Part shown: positions 18,398 through 27,995 of the stretch, in pieces | Layout of the letters: each line of letters starts with the position of its first letter | How positions within the stretch are numbered: the stretch's first letter is position 1 | Origin: Chitinophaga pinensis | GTDB taxonomy: Bacteria > Bacteroidota > Bacteroidia > UKL13-3 | Assembly: GCA_945870425.1 (NCBI GenBank) | Contig: CAMBSD010000011.1 | Span: 35,412 to 99,411 of the forward strand | Direction: 5' to 3' | Length of the DNA stretch: 64,000 nucleotides | Notes under the pieces: model-generated | Databases searched by the model: none | What the model was told of the DNA's origin: nothing | Seen by the model: the letters and a program-made list of their open reading frames with translations, nothing else | Position numbers and translations under genes: made by a program

Positions 18398-19633
18398 TTG
18401 ATTCAATACAATACATTCACCTTAGACAATGGTTTAACCGTTATTCATCACCAAGATGAATCCACACAGTTATGCGTTATCAATACCCTATACAATGTGG
18501 GATCGAAACACGAAGACCCCAATAAAACAGGCTTCGCGCATTTGTTTGAGCACTTAATGTTTGGGGGATCAGTTAATATTGAAGAGTTTGATGAAGAGCT
18601 TCAAAATGCAGGTGGCGAGAGCAATGCTTTTACAAGTAATGACATAACAAATTATTACCTAACACTGCCTTCAAATAACATTGAAACGGGTTTTTGGCTT
18701 GAAAGCGACAGAATGTTAAGCCTAGATTTCTCTCAAGAATCGTTGGACGTTCAAAAAAGCGTAGTGATTGAAGAATTTAAAGAAAGATATTTAAACCAAC
18801 CCTATGGAGATGTATGGTTAAAAATTCTACCGCTTGCATACAAGGTACACCCATACAGCTGGCCAACCATAGGAAAAGAAATCAGTCATATTGAAAATGC
18901 CACCCTTGATGATGTAAAAAGCTTTTTCAAATCGTTTTACTGTCCCAATAATGCAGTACTTGTGGTTGCGGGCAATATCAGTTTAGAAAAATGCAACATG
19001 TTGTGTGAAAAGTGGTTTGCACCTATTCCAAAACATCAAATCAATAAACCACAATATCAAAAAGAACCCAAACAAACTGAAGCGAGAAAAGAGACCGTTT
19101 ATGCAGAAGTACCGCAAGACATGATTGTCATGGCATACCATATACCTGCAAGAACAGATAAAGGATATTATGTAGCAGATTTAATTTCGGACATTTTAGG
19201 CGCTGGAAAATCGTCTAGACTATACAATGCTTTGGTAAAGAAAAATCCTATGTTTAGCGAGCTCGATGCATACCTTAGTGGCGACATTGACGAGGGACTG
19301 CTATTGATTGAAGGAAAGCTTTTGCCAGGTATAAACATGGATGAAGCAGAACTGGCAATTACCCAAGAACTAAACAAGTTGAAAACCACTGATGTTGAAG
19401 ATCTTGAATTACAAAAAGTGAAAAATAAAAGTGAAACCAATATACTTTTCAATGATGTTGGCTCGTTAAACAAGGCAATGAAGTTGGCATACGCCTTCGT
19501 ACTTGGTGATATTGAGTTGGTTAACAAAGAAGCAGAGCATTATCTATCAGTTAATCAAATTGATATAAAAGCCTTGGCCAAAGAAATTTTTGATTTAAAT
19601 AATTGTTCTACACTTTATTACCGCAAAAAATAA
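18398..19633 (+). CDS. M16 zinc metalloprotease, catalytic subunit
   Basis: About 411 residues from a TTG at 18398. The N-terminus then reads xIQYNTFTLDNGLTVI, the classic M16 opening; a longer start at 18359 has no homology pattern. The inverted zinc motif is HLFEH (residues 48-52), with a downstream Glu in SVVIEEFKER. This is the active half of a two-subunit PqqF/mitochondrial-processing-peptidase-like enzyme. Absence of a signal peptide suggests a cytoplasmic or signal-less form. It is followed after 2 bases by the inactive partner. Confidence 0.92.
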   Translation: MIQYNTFTLDNGLTVIHHQDESTQLCVINTLYNVGSKHEDPNKTGFAHLFEHLMFGGSVNIEEFDEELQNAGGESNAFTSNDITNYYLTLPSNNIETGFWLESDRMLSLDFSQESLDVQKSVVIEEFKERYLNQPYGDVWLKILPLAYKVHPYSWPTIGKEISHIENATLDDVKSFFKSFYCPNNAVLVVAGNISLEKCNMLCEKWFAPIPKHQINKPQYQKEPKQTEARKETVYAEVPQDMIVMAYHIPARTDKGYYVADLISDILGAGKSSRLYNALVKKNPMFSELDAYLSGDIDEGLLLIEGKLLPGINMDEAELAITQELNKLKTTDVEDLELQKVKNKSETNILFNDVGSLNKAMKLAYAFVLGDIELVNKEAEHYLSVNQIDIKALAKEIFDLNNCSTLYYRKK

Positions 19634-19635
19634 CC

Positions 19636-20913
19636 ATGAATATTGATAGAACCGTTGCACCTCAAACCGAGGAAATATCATCGTTTAATTTGGTTGAAGC
19701 TAATCCTACTAAAATAGAAAATGGTATAAACATACATAGAATTCAAGCAGGAAACGAGGCTGTCCTAAAGGTAGATTTTGTTTTCAACGCAGGTAGTTTA
19801 CACCAAAGTAAAAAAGGCCAAGCGTCTCTAACAAACAGAATGATTGGCGAAGGAACAAGCAAATACACCTCTCAACAATTAGCAGATGCTTTAGACTTTT
19901 ATGGTGCCTATATCAGCACAAGATCAGCAACAGATGAATCGTCAGTTACTTTGTACTGTTTGAGTAAACATCTAAGTAGCTGTTTGACATATATTTATGA
20001 AATGTTGACTGATGCTAACTTCCCAGAAGAAGATTTAAAAATATTAAAGCAGAATAGTGTTCAAAAACTCGCTGTAAACGAACAGAAAAATTCATTTTTA
20101 GTAAGAAAATATTTCTATTCGAGTATTTTTGGTGAAGAAAATCCATATGGTTCATCCATAAATAAGGAAGATTACCTTAATATCAACAGACAAGATCTTG
20201 TAGAATTTTATCAAACAAGCTATATCAATAAGCTTGAACACATCTTAATATCAGGGCAAGCAGATGATTCAACCATGTTAGAAATTGAGGCTTTCTGCAA
20301 AAAGTTTAATAATACGATTACTCGAAAAACATTGCCATTCCCCAAATTTGATGGCTCACCTGAAAGAAAAAAGTTTCATAACAAACCAGGTTCCTCTCAA
20401 TCGGCCATCAGAATTGGAAGGCCCATTTTCAATAGAAGCCACATGGACTTTCGAAAGTTCCAACTACTTAACTTAATTTTAGGTGGATATTTTGGTTCAA
20501 GGCTCATGAAAAACATAAGAGAAGACAAAGGACTAACCTATGGTATATACTCAAGTTTAGAATCATACAAAAATGGGGGTTGTTGGTACATTGAAACCGA
20601 AATGAACAACGACCTTAGAGAAAAGGGTTTGTTTGAAATATATAAAGAACTAAAAACGTTAAGGGAAGAGCTAATTGACAATGAAGAGTTGCAAACTGCA
20701 AAGAACTATTTACTTGGATCATTTCTAAGAAGTATTGACAGTCCATTTTCTTTAGCGGATAGGTACAAAATTCTATTAGACTACAATTTGGAATATTCAT
20801 ATTATTATGAGTTTATAGAAATTGTTAAAAACACAAAAGCTGAAGAGATAAGAAGCCTGGCCAAGGAGTATTTACAGGAAGCTGATTTATATGAAATAAT
20901 TGTTGGTTGTTAA
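19636..20913 (+). CDS. M16 peptidase, non-catalytic partner subunit
   Basis: 425 residues from the ATG at 19636. It keeps the M16 fold (VDFVFNAGSLHQSKKGQAS, RIGRPIFNRSHMDF, GGYFGSRLMKNIREDKGLTYG) but the HxxEH zinc motif position reads NRMIGEG, so it cannot bind zinc the usual way. The R...Y-containing C-terminal motif that grips substrate in M16 partners (NIREDKGLTYGIYS) is present. Catalytic and non-catalytic M16 genes commonly occur together, as here (2-base gap). Start at 19603 is rejected because it overlaps the previous gene without added homology. Confidence 0.92.
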   Translation: MNIDRTVAPQTEEISSFNLVEANPTKIENGINIHRIQAGNEAVLKVDFVFNAGSLHQSKKGQASLTNRMIGEGTSKYTSQQLADALDFYGAYISTRSATDESSVTLYCLSKHLSSCLTYIYEMLTDANFPEEDLKILKQNSVQKLAVNEQKNSFLVRKYFYSSIFGEENPYGSSINKEDYLNINRQDLVEFYQTSYINKLEHILISGQADDSTMLEIEAFCKKFNNTITRKTLPFPKFDGSPERKKFHNKPGSSQSAIRIGRPIFNRSHMDFRKFQLLNLILGGYFGSRLMKNIREDKGLTYGIYSSLESYKNGGCWYIETEMNNDLREKGLFEIYKELKTLREELIDNEELQTAKNYLLGSFLRSIDSPFSLADRYKILLDYNLEYSYYYEFIEIVKNTKAEEIRSLAKEYLQEADLYEIIVGC

Positions 20914-20916
20914 TTC

Positions 20917-22692
20917 ATGCCATTTATTAGAAAAATATCGATTATTATCTTTTTTGTTTTTTTCTGGTGCAAAGCATTCACACAAGAAATGACACTGAGT
21001 AGAGTTTGTGAAAATGGTAATAATAATATTTTAATCTGGATTCGACCAACAAGCTTTTGTGACAATTTTATTAGTTACGCCATCTATTTTCGCGAATACA
21101 AACCTTCAAGTCCAGACCCGTATACACTCTTGACTGAAATCTTCACAGACCCTACCACAACATACACTCATATAAATGCCAATACAAACTTTGGGAAAAA
21201 AAATGAATACAAAATTACCCTAAACTATTTGTGTAGTGGTATTCCGAAAACTATAGATTCTCAAGATAAAATTGCGGATTTGATTCCACCCGATCCAACT
21301 GTCATTGATTCAATTTCTGTTGACCCAATTACCAATGTAGTTTATGTTTCTTGGTTTCCCAATAAGACCACTGATTTTAGCGATTATTCTGTATATTCCT
21401 CTGGAATTGAAATAAAAATTACTAAGAGTCTCTCACATACAGATGCAACAAATAACCCGAAATCCAAATCAATAAGCTATGAGGTTACTGGCTATGATTC
21501 ATGTGGCAATAAAAACAATTTTGGGCAGAATCAACATAATACCATTTATCTAATATCCAGCATTGATACTTGCAAATCCAGTGTGAATTTAAATTGGTCT
21601 CATTATAAGGGTTGGGATAGTATCAGTAAATATTATATTTTTAGATCTATCAATTCGTCTGGTTATATTCTAATTGATAGCATAAATGGTAAAACCAATT
21701 CATATATAAATAATTCTGTTCCGCTCCAATCAACAATTTCATATTTTGTTCGCGCTATTAAAGACACTTCTATTCTTACTAGTTCGTCATCAAATTCAAC
21801 CGATATGCAAAGCGCCAAAAGGGGGGTAATCAAATCCACGTATATAAATTATGTAAGTATAGAAAATAGCAAAATTGAAATCAGCATTCATGTAGACAGT
21901 ACCAATTACCTTGAAAAGTTAAATATCAATAAAAGTCCAGTCAATCAAAATGCATTTTCACTATTGAGGGCATATAGTCACGGAGAAATAAATGCGTTGT
22001 CAAATCTCATTCATATTGACAATCCTTCTGTCGTTGAAGATGCTTGGAAATATAAAGTAATTGCTTTTGATGTGTGTAATTTGGCCGTTGATTCATCCCA
22101 AACTTCAGGGAACATCGTGCTTAATGGCGAGAACCAAGGAGACAAAAATCTCCTTTATTGGTCAAAGTATTTCACGTGGAACACGGGAGTAAAATCATAC
22201 ATAATTAACAGGTATTTAGATAATTACATGGTAACCGGATCAAATCCGGTGGTAATAAACACACTTAACCAAAGCGACAGTTTCTTTGTTGATTTTGACC
22301 CAGGACTAGTGGGCAAAACAGCGTGTTACTATATAGAGGCAGAACAAAATACAGGGTCTATATTCGGTAAAACAGAAAAGTCAAAATCAAATGTATTCTG
22401 TATTGAGGGAAATTCGAGTATATATCTTCCCAATGCCTTACACTTGAACAATGGACAAAATTCAATATTCCTGATTCGCGGATTAAATATTAATACAACA
22501 AACCTATATTTTGAGGTTTTTGATAGATGGGGAAGAAGTGTAATTATACTAAATGATCTAAGCAGCGGCTGGGCTGGAATTGATAAAGATGGGTCAGTGC
22601 TTGAGCAAGGATTGTATTTCTATTTACTAAAAACAACAAATACAAAAGGGGAAACAATAAATAAGAATGGTGGAATCTACATATTCAAATAG
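20917..22692 (+). CDS. secreted T9SS cargo with gliding-associated type-B C-terminal domain
   Basis: 591 residues. A signal peptide (IIIFFVFFWCKAFTQ) is followed by fibronectin-like beta repeats such as KSSVNLNWSHYKGWDSISKYYIFRS. The last about 85 residues hold the CHU_C/TIGR04131 sorting domain: SIYLPNALHLNNGQN, FEVFDRWGRSV, GWAGIDKDGSVLEQGLYFYLLK. Export and surface attachment by the type IX system are therefore expected. It starts 3 bases after the M16 partner gene. A parS-like 16-mer lies inside it at 22168-22183. It shares layout with the protein at 45070-47451. Confidence 0.85.
   Translation: MPFIRKISIIIFFVFFWCKAFTQEMTLSRVCENGNNNILIWIRPTSFCDNFISYAIYFREYKPSSPDPYTLLTEIFTDPTTTYTHINANTNFGKKNEYKITLNYLCSGIPKTIDSQDKIADLIPPDPTVIDSISVDPITNVVYVSWFPNKTTDFSDYSVYSSGIEIKITKSLSHTDATNNPKSKSISYEVTGYDSCGNKNNFGQNQHNTIYLISSIDTCKSSVNLNWSHYKGWDSISKYYIFRSINSSGYILIDSINGKTNSYINNSVPLQSTISYFVRAIKDTSILTSSSSNSTDMQSAKRGVIKSTYINYVSIENSKIEISIHVDSTNYLEKLNINKSPVNQNAFSLLRAYSHGEINALSNLIHIDNPSVVEDAWKYKVIAFDVCNLAVDSSQTSGNIVLNGENQGDKNLLYWSKYFTWNTGVKSYIINRYLDNYMVTGSNPVVINTLNQSDSFFVDFDPGLVGKTACYYIEAEQNTGSIFGKTEKSKSNVFCIEGNSSIYLPNALHLNNGQNSIFLIRGLNINTTNLYFEVFDRWGRSVIILNDLSSGWAGIDKDGSVLEQGLYFYLLKTTNTKGETINKNGGIYIFK
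22168..22183 (+). promoter_or_regulatory. parS-like ParB-binding site, one mismatch
   Basis: TATTTCACGTGGAACA, read on the other strand TGTTCCACGTGAAATA, differs at one position from the bacterial parS 16-mer TGTTCCACGTGAAACA. It lies inside the T9SS cargo gene, 951 bp from the perfect site at 23119. Confidence 0.6.
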
Positions 22693-23107
22693 GCTGATAA
22701 GCTTCAACACAATTGATGTAAATACAATAATTAAGGGAAAAAAGTCAATTGGTAATTGGTTAAATCAAGTAATAGAAAAAGAGGGGCATGAACTCGGATT
22801 CATATCAATAAGTTTATGTTCGGATAAACACCTTCTAAAAATCAACAAAAGTGTGTTACAACATGATTACTATACAGACATTATTACCTTTCAATTAAAT
22901 GAAAAACAAGAGGCAATAGAAGGCGATATATATATCAGTATTGATAGGGTAAAGGATAATGCAAAGACATTAAAGATAAGGTGGGGTGATGAGTTGAAAA
23001 GAGTAATGGTTCATGGGGTTTTGCATCTTTGTGGCTACAAAGACAAGACTAAAAAAGATAGTGAATTAATGAGAAAAAAAGAAAATGAGTGTCTATCTTT
23101 GCTTTAA
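22667..23107 (+). CDS. ybeY: endoribonuclease YbeY (16S rRNA maturation)
   Basis: 146 residues. The metal motif reads HGVLHLCGYKDKTKKD, with the first two His of HxxxHxxxxxH in place and Lys-Asp where many homologues have DH; this Bacteroidota form is, from memory, common. YbeY trims the 16S rRNA 3' end and takes part in ribosome quality control. The ATG at 22667 overlaps the preceding gene by 26 bases and is the only Met before the conserved LISFNTIDV segment. It precedes mnmG, a common pairing of translation-related genes. Confidence 0.9.
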   Translation: MVESTYSNRLISFNTIDVNTIIKGKKSIGNWLNQVIEKEGHELGFISISLCSDKHLLKINKSVLQHDYYTDIITFQLNEKQEAIEGDIYISIDRVKDNAKTLKIRWGDELKRVMVHGVLHLCGYKDKTKKDSELMRKKENECLSLL

Positions 23108-23118
23108 TATAGTGGATA

Positions 23119-23134
23119 TGTTTCACGTGGAACA
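23119..23134 (+). promoter_or_regulatory. parS site (ParB/Spo0J binding), perfect consensus
   Basis: TGTTTCACGTGGAACA; its reverse complement TGTTCCACGTGAAACA is identical to the classical B. subtilis parS. It lies in the 35-bp gap between ybeY and mnmG. parS sites cluster near the chromosome origin, where ParB loads and spreads to help segregate and condense the origin region. Confidence 0.88.
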
Positions 23135-23142
23135 ATAAAAAT

Positions 23143-25011
23143 ATGATGTTAGAAAAATATGATGTTATTGTAGTTGGAGCGGGTCATGCTGGTTGTGAGG
23201 CTGCGCATGCTGCGGCCATACTGGGCAGCAAAGTCTTGCTTATCACCATGGATATGAACAAGATAGCTCAAATGAGCTGTAATCCAGCAATGGGCGGTGT
23301 GGCCAAAGGGCAAATTGTAAGAGAAATTGACGCTTTAGGTGGATATTCTGGAGTTGTCTCGGACAAATCAACTATTCAATTTAGAATGTTGAACCTATCA
23401 AAAGGTCCGGCCATGTGGAGTCCAAGAACCCAAAACGACAGAATGTTATTTTCACAATATTGGAGAGAACATCTTGAGAATACGCCAAATGTTGATTTTT
23501 GGCAAGATATGGTTAGTGGTCTCATTGTTGAGAATAACATGGTAAAGGGCGTTATAACCGGAATGGGTCAAAGAATAGAGTCAAACTCTGTTGTGCTAAC
23601 AAACGGGACATTTTTAAATGGAATTATTCATATAGGGCAAAAACAATTTGGTGGGGGTAGAATAGGGGAGAAATCTGCAAGTGGAATAACCGAACAATTA
23701 GTAGAACTTGGCTTCGAATCTGGAAGAATGAAAACAGGAACACCACCAAGGATTGACGGCAGAAGTTTAAACTATGAAGCCATGGAAAGACAGGAGGGCG
23801 ATATTAAACCAGACAAATTTTCCTACTCAAGTTCAACGACACCCATCACAAATCAAAGATGTTGCTGGATTACTTATACCAACAGCGAGGTGCACGACAT
23901 ATTGAGAACCGGATTCGATGATTCACCCATGTATGCAGGAAGAATTCAAGGATTAGGACCTCGATATTGTCCGTCTATAGAAGATAAAATAAACAGATTT
24001 GCCGAGCGCAATAGGCATCAAATATTCGTAGAACCAGAAGGGTGGAACACCGTAGAAATATATGTTAATGGTTTTTCAACATCACTTCCATATGAAATAC
24101 AGTTAAAGGCTTTAAAGAAAATACCTGGTTTTGAAAAAGCAAAAATGTTTAGACCCGGTTATGCTATTGAGTATGACTATTTTCCACCGACTCAATTAAA
24201 GCTAACATTAGAAACGCATTTAGTGAAAAACCTATACTTTGCGGGTCAAATAAATGGCACAACAGGATACGAAGAAGCTGCATGTCAAGGACTTATGGCT
24301 GGAATAAACGCCCATCAAAGAGTAAAGGGCCTAGAAGACTTTGTGTTAAATCGATCTGAAGCTTATATAGGGGTATTAATTGATGATTTGGTTAACAAAG
24401 GTACGGATGAGCCATATAGAATGTTTACATCAAGAGCAGAATATAGAATATTGCTTCGCCAAGACAATGCTGATATTCGATTAACTGAAAAAGGATATAA
24501 ATTAGGGTTAGCTTCAGAAGAAAGATACATTCAAGTAAACAGGAAAATCGAGCAAACAAATGAGATCGTAAAATATTTTAAGAAAACATCTGTTATTCCA
24601 AGTGATATTAATCCTTTACTTGAATCTTTAAAAACTGCTCCTATTAACCAAAACTACAAACTAGAACAAATATTAAGTAGGCCTCAACTTGATATTGAGA
24701 AAATAAGAAACGGTTTGGGGTCAGTCAATGATTTCCTTTCGTCCTTTTGTAAGGATAGTATTTTACAAGCAGAAGTACTCATGAAATATTCGGGTTATCT
24801 AATAAAAGAGCAAGAGATGGTGGAGAAAATGAATAGATTAGAGAGTGTAAAAATTGACGAGTCGTTTGACTTTAGACAAATTCATAACTTAAGTAGCGAA
24901 GCAAAAGAGAAACTCAGTAAACAAAAACCTGGAACCTTAGGCCAGGCGGCAAGAATAAGTGGAATTTCACCTGCGGATGTTTCGGTATTAATGGTACATA
25001 TAGGCAGATAA
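23143..25011 (+). CDS. mnmG: tRNA uridine 5-carboxymethylaminomethyl modification enzyme MnmG (GidA)
   Basis: 622 residues, full length. FAD motif [18 protein letters not shown] near the N-terminus, [59 protein letters not shown] and [21 protein letters not shown] are all present. With MnmE it modifies the wobble uridine of tRNAs. ATG occurs twice in tandem (23143, 23146). The gene is often origin-linked in bacteria, which fits the parS site 9 bases upstream. Confidence 0.97.
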   Translation: MMLEKYDVIVVGAGHAGCEAAHAAAILGSKVLLITMDMNKIAQMSCNPAMGGVAKGQIVREIDALGGYSGVVSDKSTIQFRMLNLSKGPAMWSPRTQNDRMLFSQYWREHLENTPNVDFWQDMVSGLIVENNMVKGVITGMGQRIESNSVVLTNGTFLNGIIHIGQKQFGGGRIGEKSASGITEQLVELGFESGRMKTGTPPRIDGRSLNYEAMERQEGDIKPDKFSYSSSTTPITNQRCCWITYTNSEVHDILRTGFDDSPMYAGRIQGLGPRYCPSIEDKINRFAERNRHQIFVEPEGWNTVEIYVNGFSTSLPYEIQLKALKKIPGFEKAKMFRPGYAIEYDYFPPTQLKLTLETHLVKNLYFAGQINGTTGYEEAACQGLMAGINAHQRVKGLEDFVLNRSEAYIGVLIDDLVNKGTDEPYRMFTSRAEYRILLRQDNADIRLTEKGYKLGLASEERYIQVNRKIEQTNEIVKYFKKTSVIPSDINPLLESLKTAPINQNYKLEQILSRPQLDIEKIRNGLGSVNDFLSSFCKDSILQAEVLMKYSGYLIKEQEMVEKMNRLESVKIDESFDFRQIHNLSSEAKEKLSKQKPGTLGQAARISGISPADVSVLMVHIGR

Positions 25012-25014
25012 TAA

Positions 25015-25023
25015 TACATTTGC
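25015..25023 (+). promoter_or_regulatory. candidate -7 promoter box for methyltransferase gene
   Basis: TACATTTGC fits TAnnTTTG(C) and lies 32 bases before the TTG start at 25055, just after the mnmG stop codon. No TTG occurs at the -33 spacing. Confidence 0.45.
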
Positions 25024-25054
25024 AAAGTAAGAATAAGCATAAATCAAGAATATA

Positions 25055-25942
25055 TTGGAGAAATTAAAAACTTGTCTTGTCTGCGGACACAACAAATTCA
25101 GCATATCGTTTAGCTGCATAGATTTTGTAGCCACTGGTGAGAACTTTCAATTAGAAAGTTGTGAAAAATGTGGTTTTCTTTTTACTAACCCAAGACCGAC
25201 CATTAGTGAAATAGGCAAATATTATCAATCAGACCAATACATATCTCATGCAGGAAAAAAGAAAGGACTAATTTACAACTTATATGATATCGTCAGAGAT
25301 TACAGTATAAAACAAAAGTTAAATCTTATCAAAAAATACCATAGTAAAGGAAAGTTGATGGATTTAGGTTGTGGACTAGGCTATTTTTTAAACGGAGTTA
25401 AGCTAGATAAAACCTTTGATGCCTTAGGAGTAGATGTAAGTGATGATGCGGTAAAATATGTAAAGAATACGTTCGCAATTGATGTGAAAAACGAATTTGA
25501 ATTAGATAAATTAGATAAACATTCGTTTGACATCATTACCCAATGGCATGTGCTTGAACATGTTCATTATTTAAATGAGCGAATGCAGCAACTGCATCAT
25601 TTATTAAAGCAAGACGGAACTATGTTTATTGCAGTCCCAAATAGTAAAAGTAAGGATGCAAAAATGTACAATGAGTATTGGGATGGATACGATGTACCAA
25701 GACATTTATACCACTTTAATCAAAAAAGCTTTTCATTATTAATGGAGAAACATGGTTTTGTAATAGTTGAGATAAAACCCATGTGGTTTGATTCACCTTA
25801 TATTAGCATGCGTAGTGAAGTTCATATGAAAAACAAATATCCATTTATAAATGGAGCCATAAGTGGGTTAAGATCAACTGCTGCTGCACTAATCACTGGT
25901 GAACACAGCACATTACTTTTTGTAGTTAAGAAAAAAAAATAA
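25055..25942 (+). CDS. class I SAM-dependent methyltransferase with N-terminal zinc-ribbon
   Basis: 295 residues from a TTG codon; no ATG occurs before the first Cys pair. CLVCG (residues 7-11) and CEKCG (33-37) form a probable zinc ribbon, followed by FTNPRPT and the SAM-binding segment MDLGCGLGYFLNG (about residues 102-114). Motif IITQWHVLEHV follows. This architecture is frequent among Bacteroidota methyltransferases acting on small molecules or lipids, but the substrate is unknown. Its -7 box is just upstream. Confidence 0.85.
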   Translation: MEKLKTCLVCGHNKFSISFSCIDFVATGENFQLESCEKCGFLFTNPRPTISEIGKYYQSDQYISHAGKKKGLIYNLYDIVRDYSIKQKLNLIKKYHSKGKLMDLGCGLGYFLNGVKLDKTFDALGVDVSDDAVKYVKNTFAIDVKNEFELDKLDKHSFDIITQWHVLEHVHYLNERMQQLHHLLKQDGTMFIAVPNSKSKDAKMYNEYWDGYDVPRHLYHFNQKSFSLLMEKHGFVIVEIKPMWFDSPYISMRSEVHMKNKYPFINGAISGLRSTAAALITGEHSTLLFVVKKKK

Positions 25943-25961
25943 GGCAAGAATCAAATATGGT

Positions 25962-27596
25962 ATGGCAAAAAATATGCTTATAAGTTTTAAAAAATATTTG
26001 TTTCCTATATTAATTTTGTTTGTAGCATCGTGTGCACAGCAAGTAGCCCCTTCAGGTGGACCTAAAGATGAAAAACACCCCAAATGTACTGATTCTAAAC
26101 CATCAAATAAATCAGTAAAATTTCCAATAAGTGGACAAAAAATTACCATAAAGTTTGATGAATTTGTGAGGCTAAAAGATGCATCTCAGCAAATTGTTAT
26201 TTCACCTCCACCACCAGGCGAAAAAGGACCTACAATACTAGAAAACGGTAAAAATATAGAAATATTATTCAATGAAGGCTTGGAAAGAAATACGACTTAC
26301 ACCATAAATTTTGGAAATGCCATAACAGATATACATGAAGAAATGGCTTTACCTGATTTTAAATACGTTTTCTCGACAGGCGAGAATTTAGATACCAATT
26401 ATATAAAAGGAACTATACGTAATGCTTTAACCCTAAAACCAGAAAGTAACGTTATTGTGGCACTATATGAATTTACTAATTTTAGCGATACTACTATCTA
26501 TAAAAAGAAACCATCTTACTTTATAAGAACAAAGGAGGATGGAACGTTTAACATTGAAAACATTCCTATATCTAGCTTTTTTATGTTAGCATATAAAAAA
26601 GAAGGGGATATAAAATTCACAAAAGGCCTAGAACTTGCTATGTTTAAAAATCCAATTAATATAGTTAATAATATAAATGAAGGATATGAATCATATCTCT
26701 TCAAGCCAGACACTTATATAAGAAATAAACTACTAAACAACGAAGTTAAAGCTCAAGGTAAATATGCAATGAGTATATACAAACCTGAACAAAGTAAAAT
26801 AAGCGCGAGATCAAAAGATCCATATTACCTATTTAAAGAAAAAGGATTCGATAATATTGACACCTTTTACCTTTATACCAATGTAAATGAAAAAGATAGT
26901 TTCAATATTTTTATTGAAATTCCTGATACAACATATACGTTACAATATAAACAAAAGAAAAAACTTAAGAGTCCTATTTTTGAAGTAAAAAACATAAATC
27001 CTGATAATCTAGAAGATACACTACTGATTAATCTTTCAGTACCATACAAGACTATAATTTCAGATTCAATTATATGCACAGAAGATACAAACTTATTCAA
27101 ACCTATCTATGTCGCATTTGATGAAGAGCATCACCAATTCATTAAATATTGGCACAAATGGAAAGATAACACAAGCTATACGTTCTTATTAAAAGATTCA
27201 TCTATTATTGATATTTTTGGACAAAAAAATCAACTATCGAATATTAATTTCATTACAAAAAGCACTAAAGATTACGCAAATTTAATTGTTAATATAAATC
27301 TTATTGCTGATGGTCAAGAATATATATTACAGTTGGTTGATAAAGACGAAAAAGTAATTAGAGAAAAACTTATAACAAAATCAACAGAAGTCACGTTTAA
27401 TGGATTGAGTCCCATGGAATGTAGAATTAAAATTATTCAAGATAAAAATAGAAATGGAATATGGGATAACGGAAATTTAGAATTAAATATATTTCCAGAA
27501 AGAGTTTATTTCTATCCTGAATCACTTGTGTTGAGGGCATATTGGGATCTAGAACAAAGTATAAACATAAACTCCCTATTAGATAATACTAAATAA
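25962..27596 (+). CDS. lipoprotein with SbsA-type Ig-like domain
   Basis: 544 residues. The signal ends at LFVASC (about Cys25) followed by AQQVAPSGGPKDE, a recurrent Bacteroidota opening. An Ig-like domain (KITIKFDEFVRLKD, about residues 60-130) contains NTTYTINFGNAITD. The remainder is beta-rich and ends in an NGIWDNG segment with Asp-rich loop. It is a conserved envelope protein of unknown role. Base composition is distinctly AT-rich. An alternative start at the Met five codons later would leave an equally good signal. Confidence 0.75.
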   Translation: MAKNMLISFKKYLFPILILFVASCAQQVAPSGGPKDEKHPKCTDSKPSNKSVKFPISGQKITIKFDEFVRLKDASQQIVISPPPPGEKGPTILENGKNIEILFNEGLERNTTYTINFGNAITDIHEEMALPDFKYVFSTGENLDTNYIKGTIRNALTLKPESNVIVALYEFTNFSDTTIYKKKPSYFIRTKEDGTFNIENIPISSFFMLAYKKEGDIKFTKGLELAMFKNPINIVNNINEGYESYLFKPDTYIRNKLLNNEVKAQGKYAMSIYKPEQSKISARSKDPYYLFKEKGFDNIDTFYLYTNVNEKDSFNIFIEIPDTTYTLQYKQKKKLKSPIFEVKNINPDNLEDTLLINLSVPYKTIISDSIICTEDTNLFKPIYVAFDEEHHQFIKYWHKWKDNTSYTFLLKDSSIIDIFGQKNQLSNINFITKSTKDYANLIVNINLIADGQEYILQLVDKDEKVIREKLITKSTEVTFNGLSPMECRIKIIQDKNRNGIWDNGNLELNIFPERVYFYPESLVLRAYWDLEQSININSLLDNTK

Positions 27597-27995
27597 ATTA
27601 AAATGCTAATAAGTGTGTTAATACATGTGAATAGAAAAGTATAAGAAATCAATACCACTGTTGATAAGTGTGAAAGTGCGACTTATTCTATATTAGCTAA
27701 CATTTATCTAACATAAAAGTATAAATAAGTTTTAAACATTTATAGGTTTATGTCGCAATTAACATGTTGTTAATTAATATGTAACACAAAGAATAATAAG
27801 AAATTAAATTGGTAATTGATTGTTAGAATATTTTAATAAGTACAATTCAAACATAGCTACATAAAACTTATTGGTAATAATCACACTACAATAACAACAA
27901 CAAACTTTAAGTAAATAATATTAATAATACATTGCTTAGGTGGAAAGCTAAAAATAAAATGTATTAGATTTGTTGCTCTCAAAGTAGAATGGGAT
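27597..27995. other. 399-bp AT-rich gene-free gap, candidate oriC
   Basis: No gene is visible. The hexamer ATAAGT or its complement occurs six times (27609, 27664, 27681, 27725, 27836, 27866), two of them within a shared ATAAGTGTG. TGTTGATAA (27659-27667) is one base from the DnaA box TTATCCACA on the other strand, and TGTGAATAG (27626-27634) is a weaker relative. AT-rich stretches follow. This is the largest low-GC gap in the conserved half of the window and lies 4.5 kb from a perfect parS. It is a candidate origin, not a proven one. Confidence 0.4.

Noticed and set aside
19168..19527. Minus-strand 119-residue frame inside the M16 protease gene
   Set aside because: Shadow of a well-supported gene with a zinc motif in the + frame.
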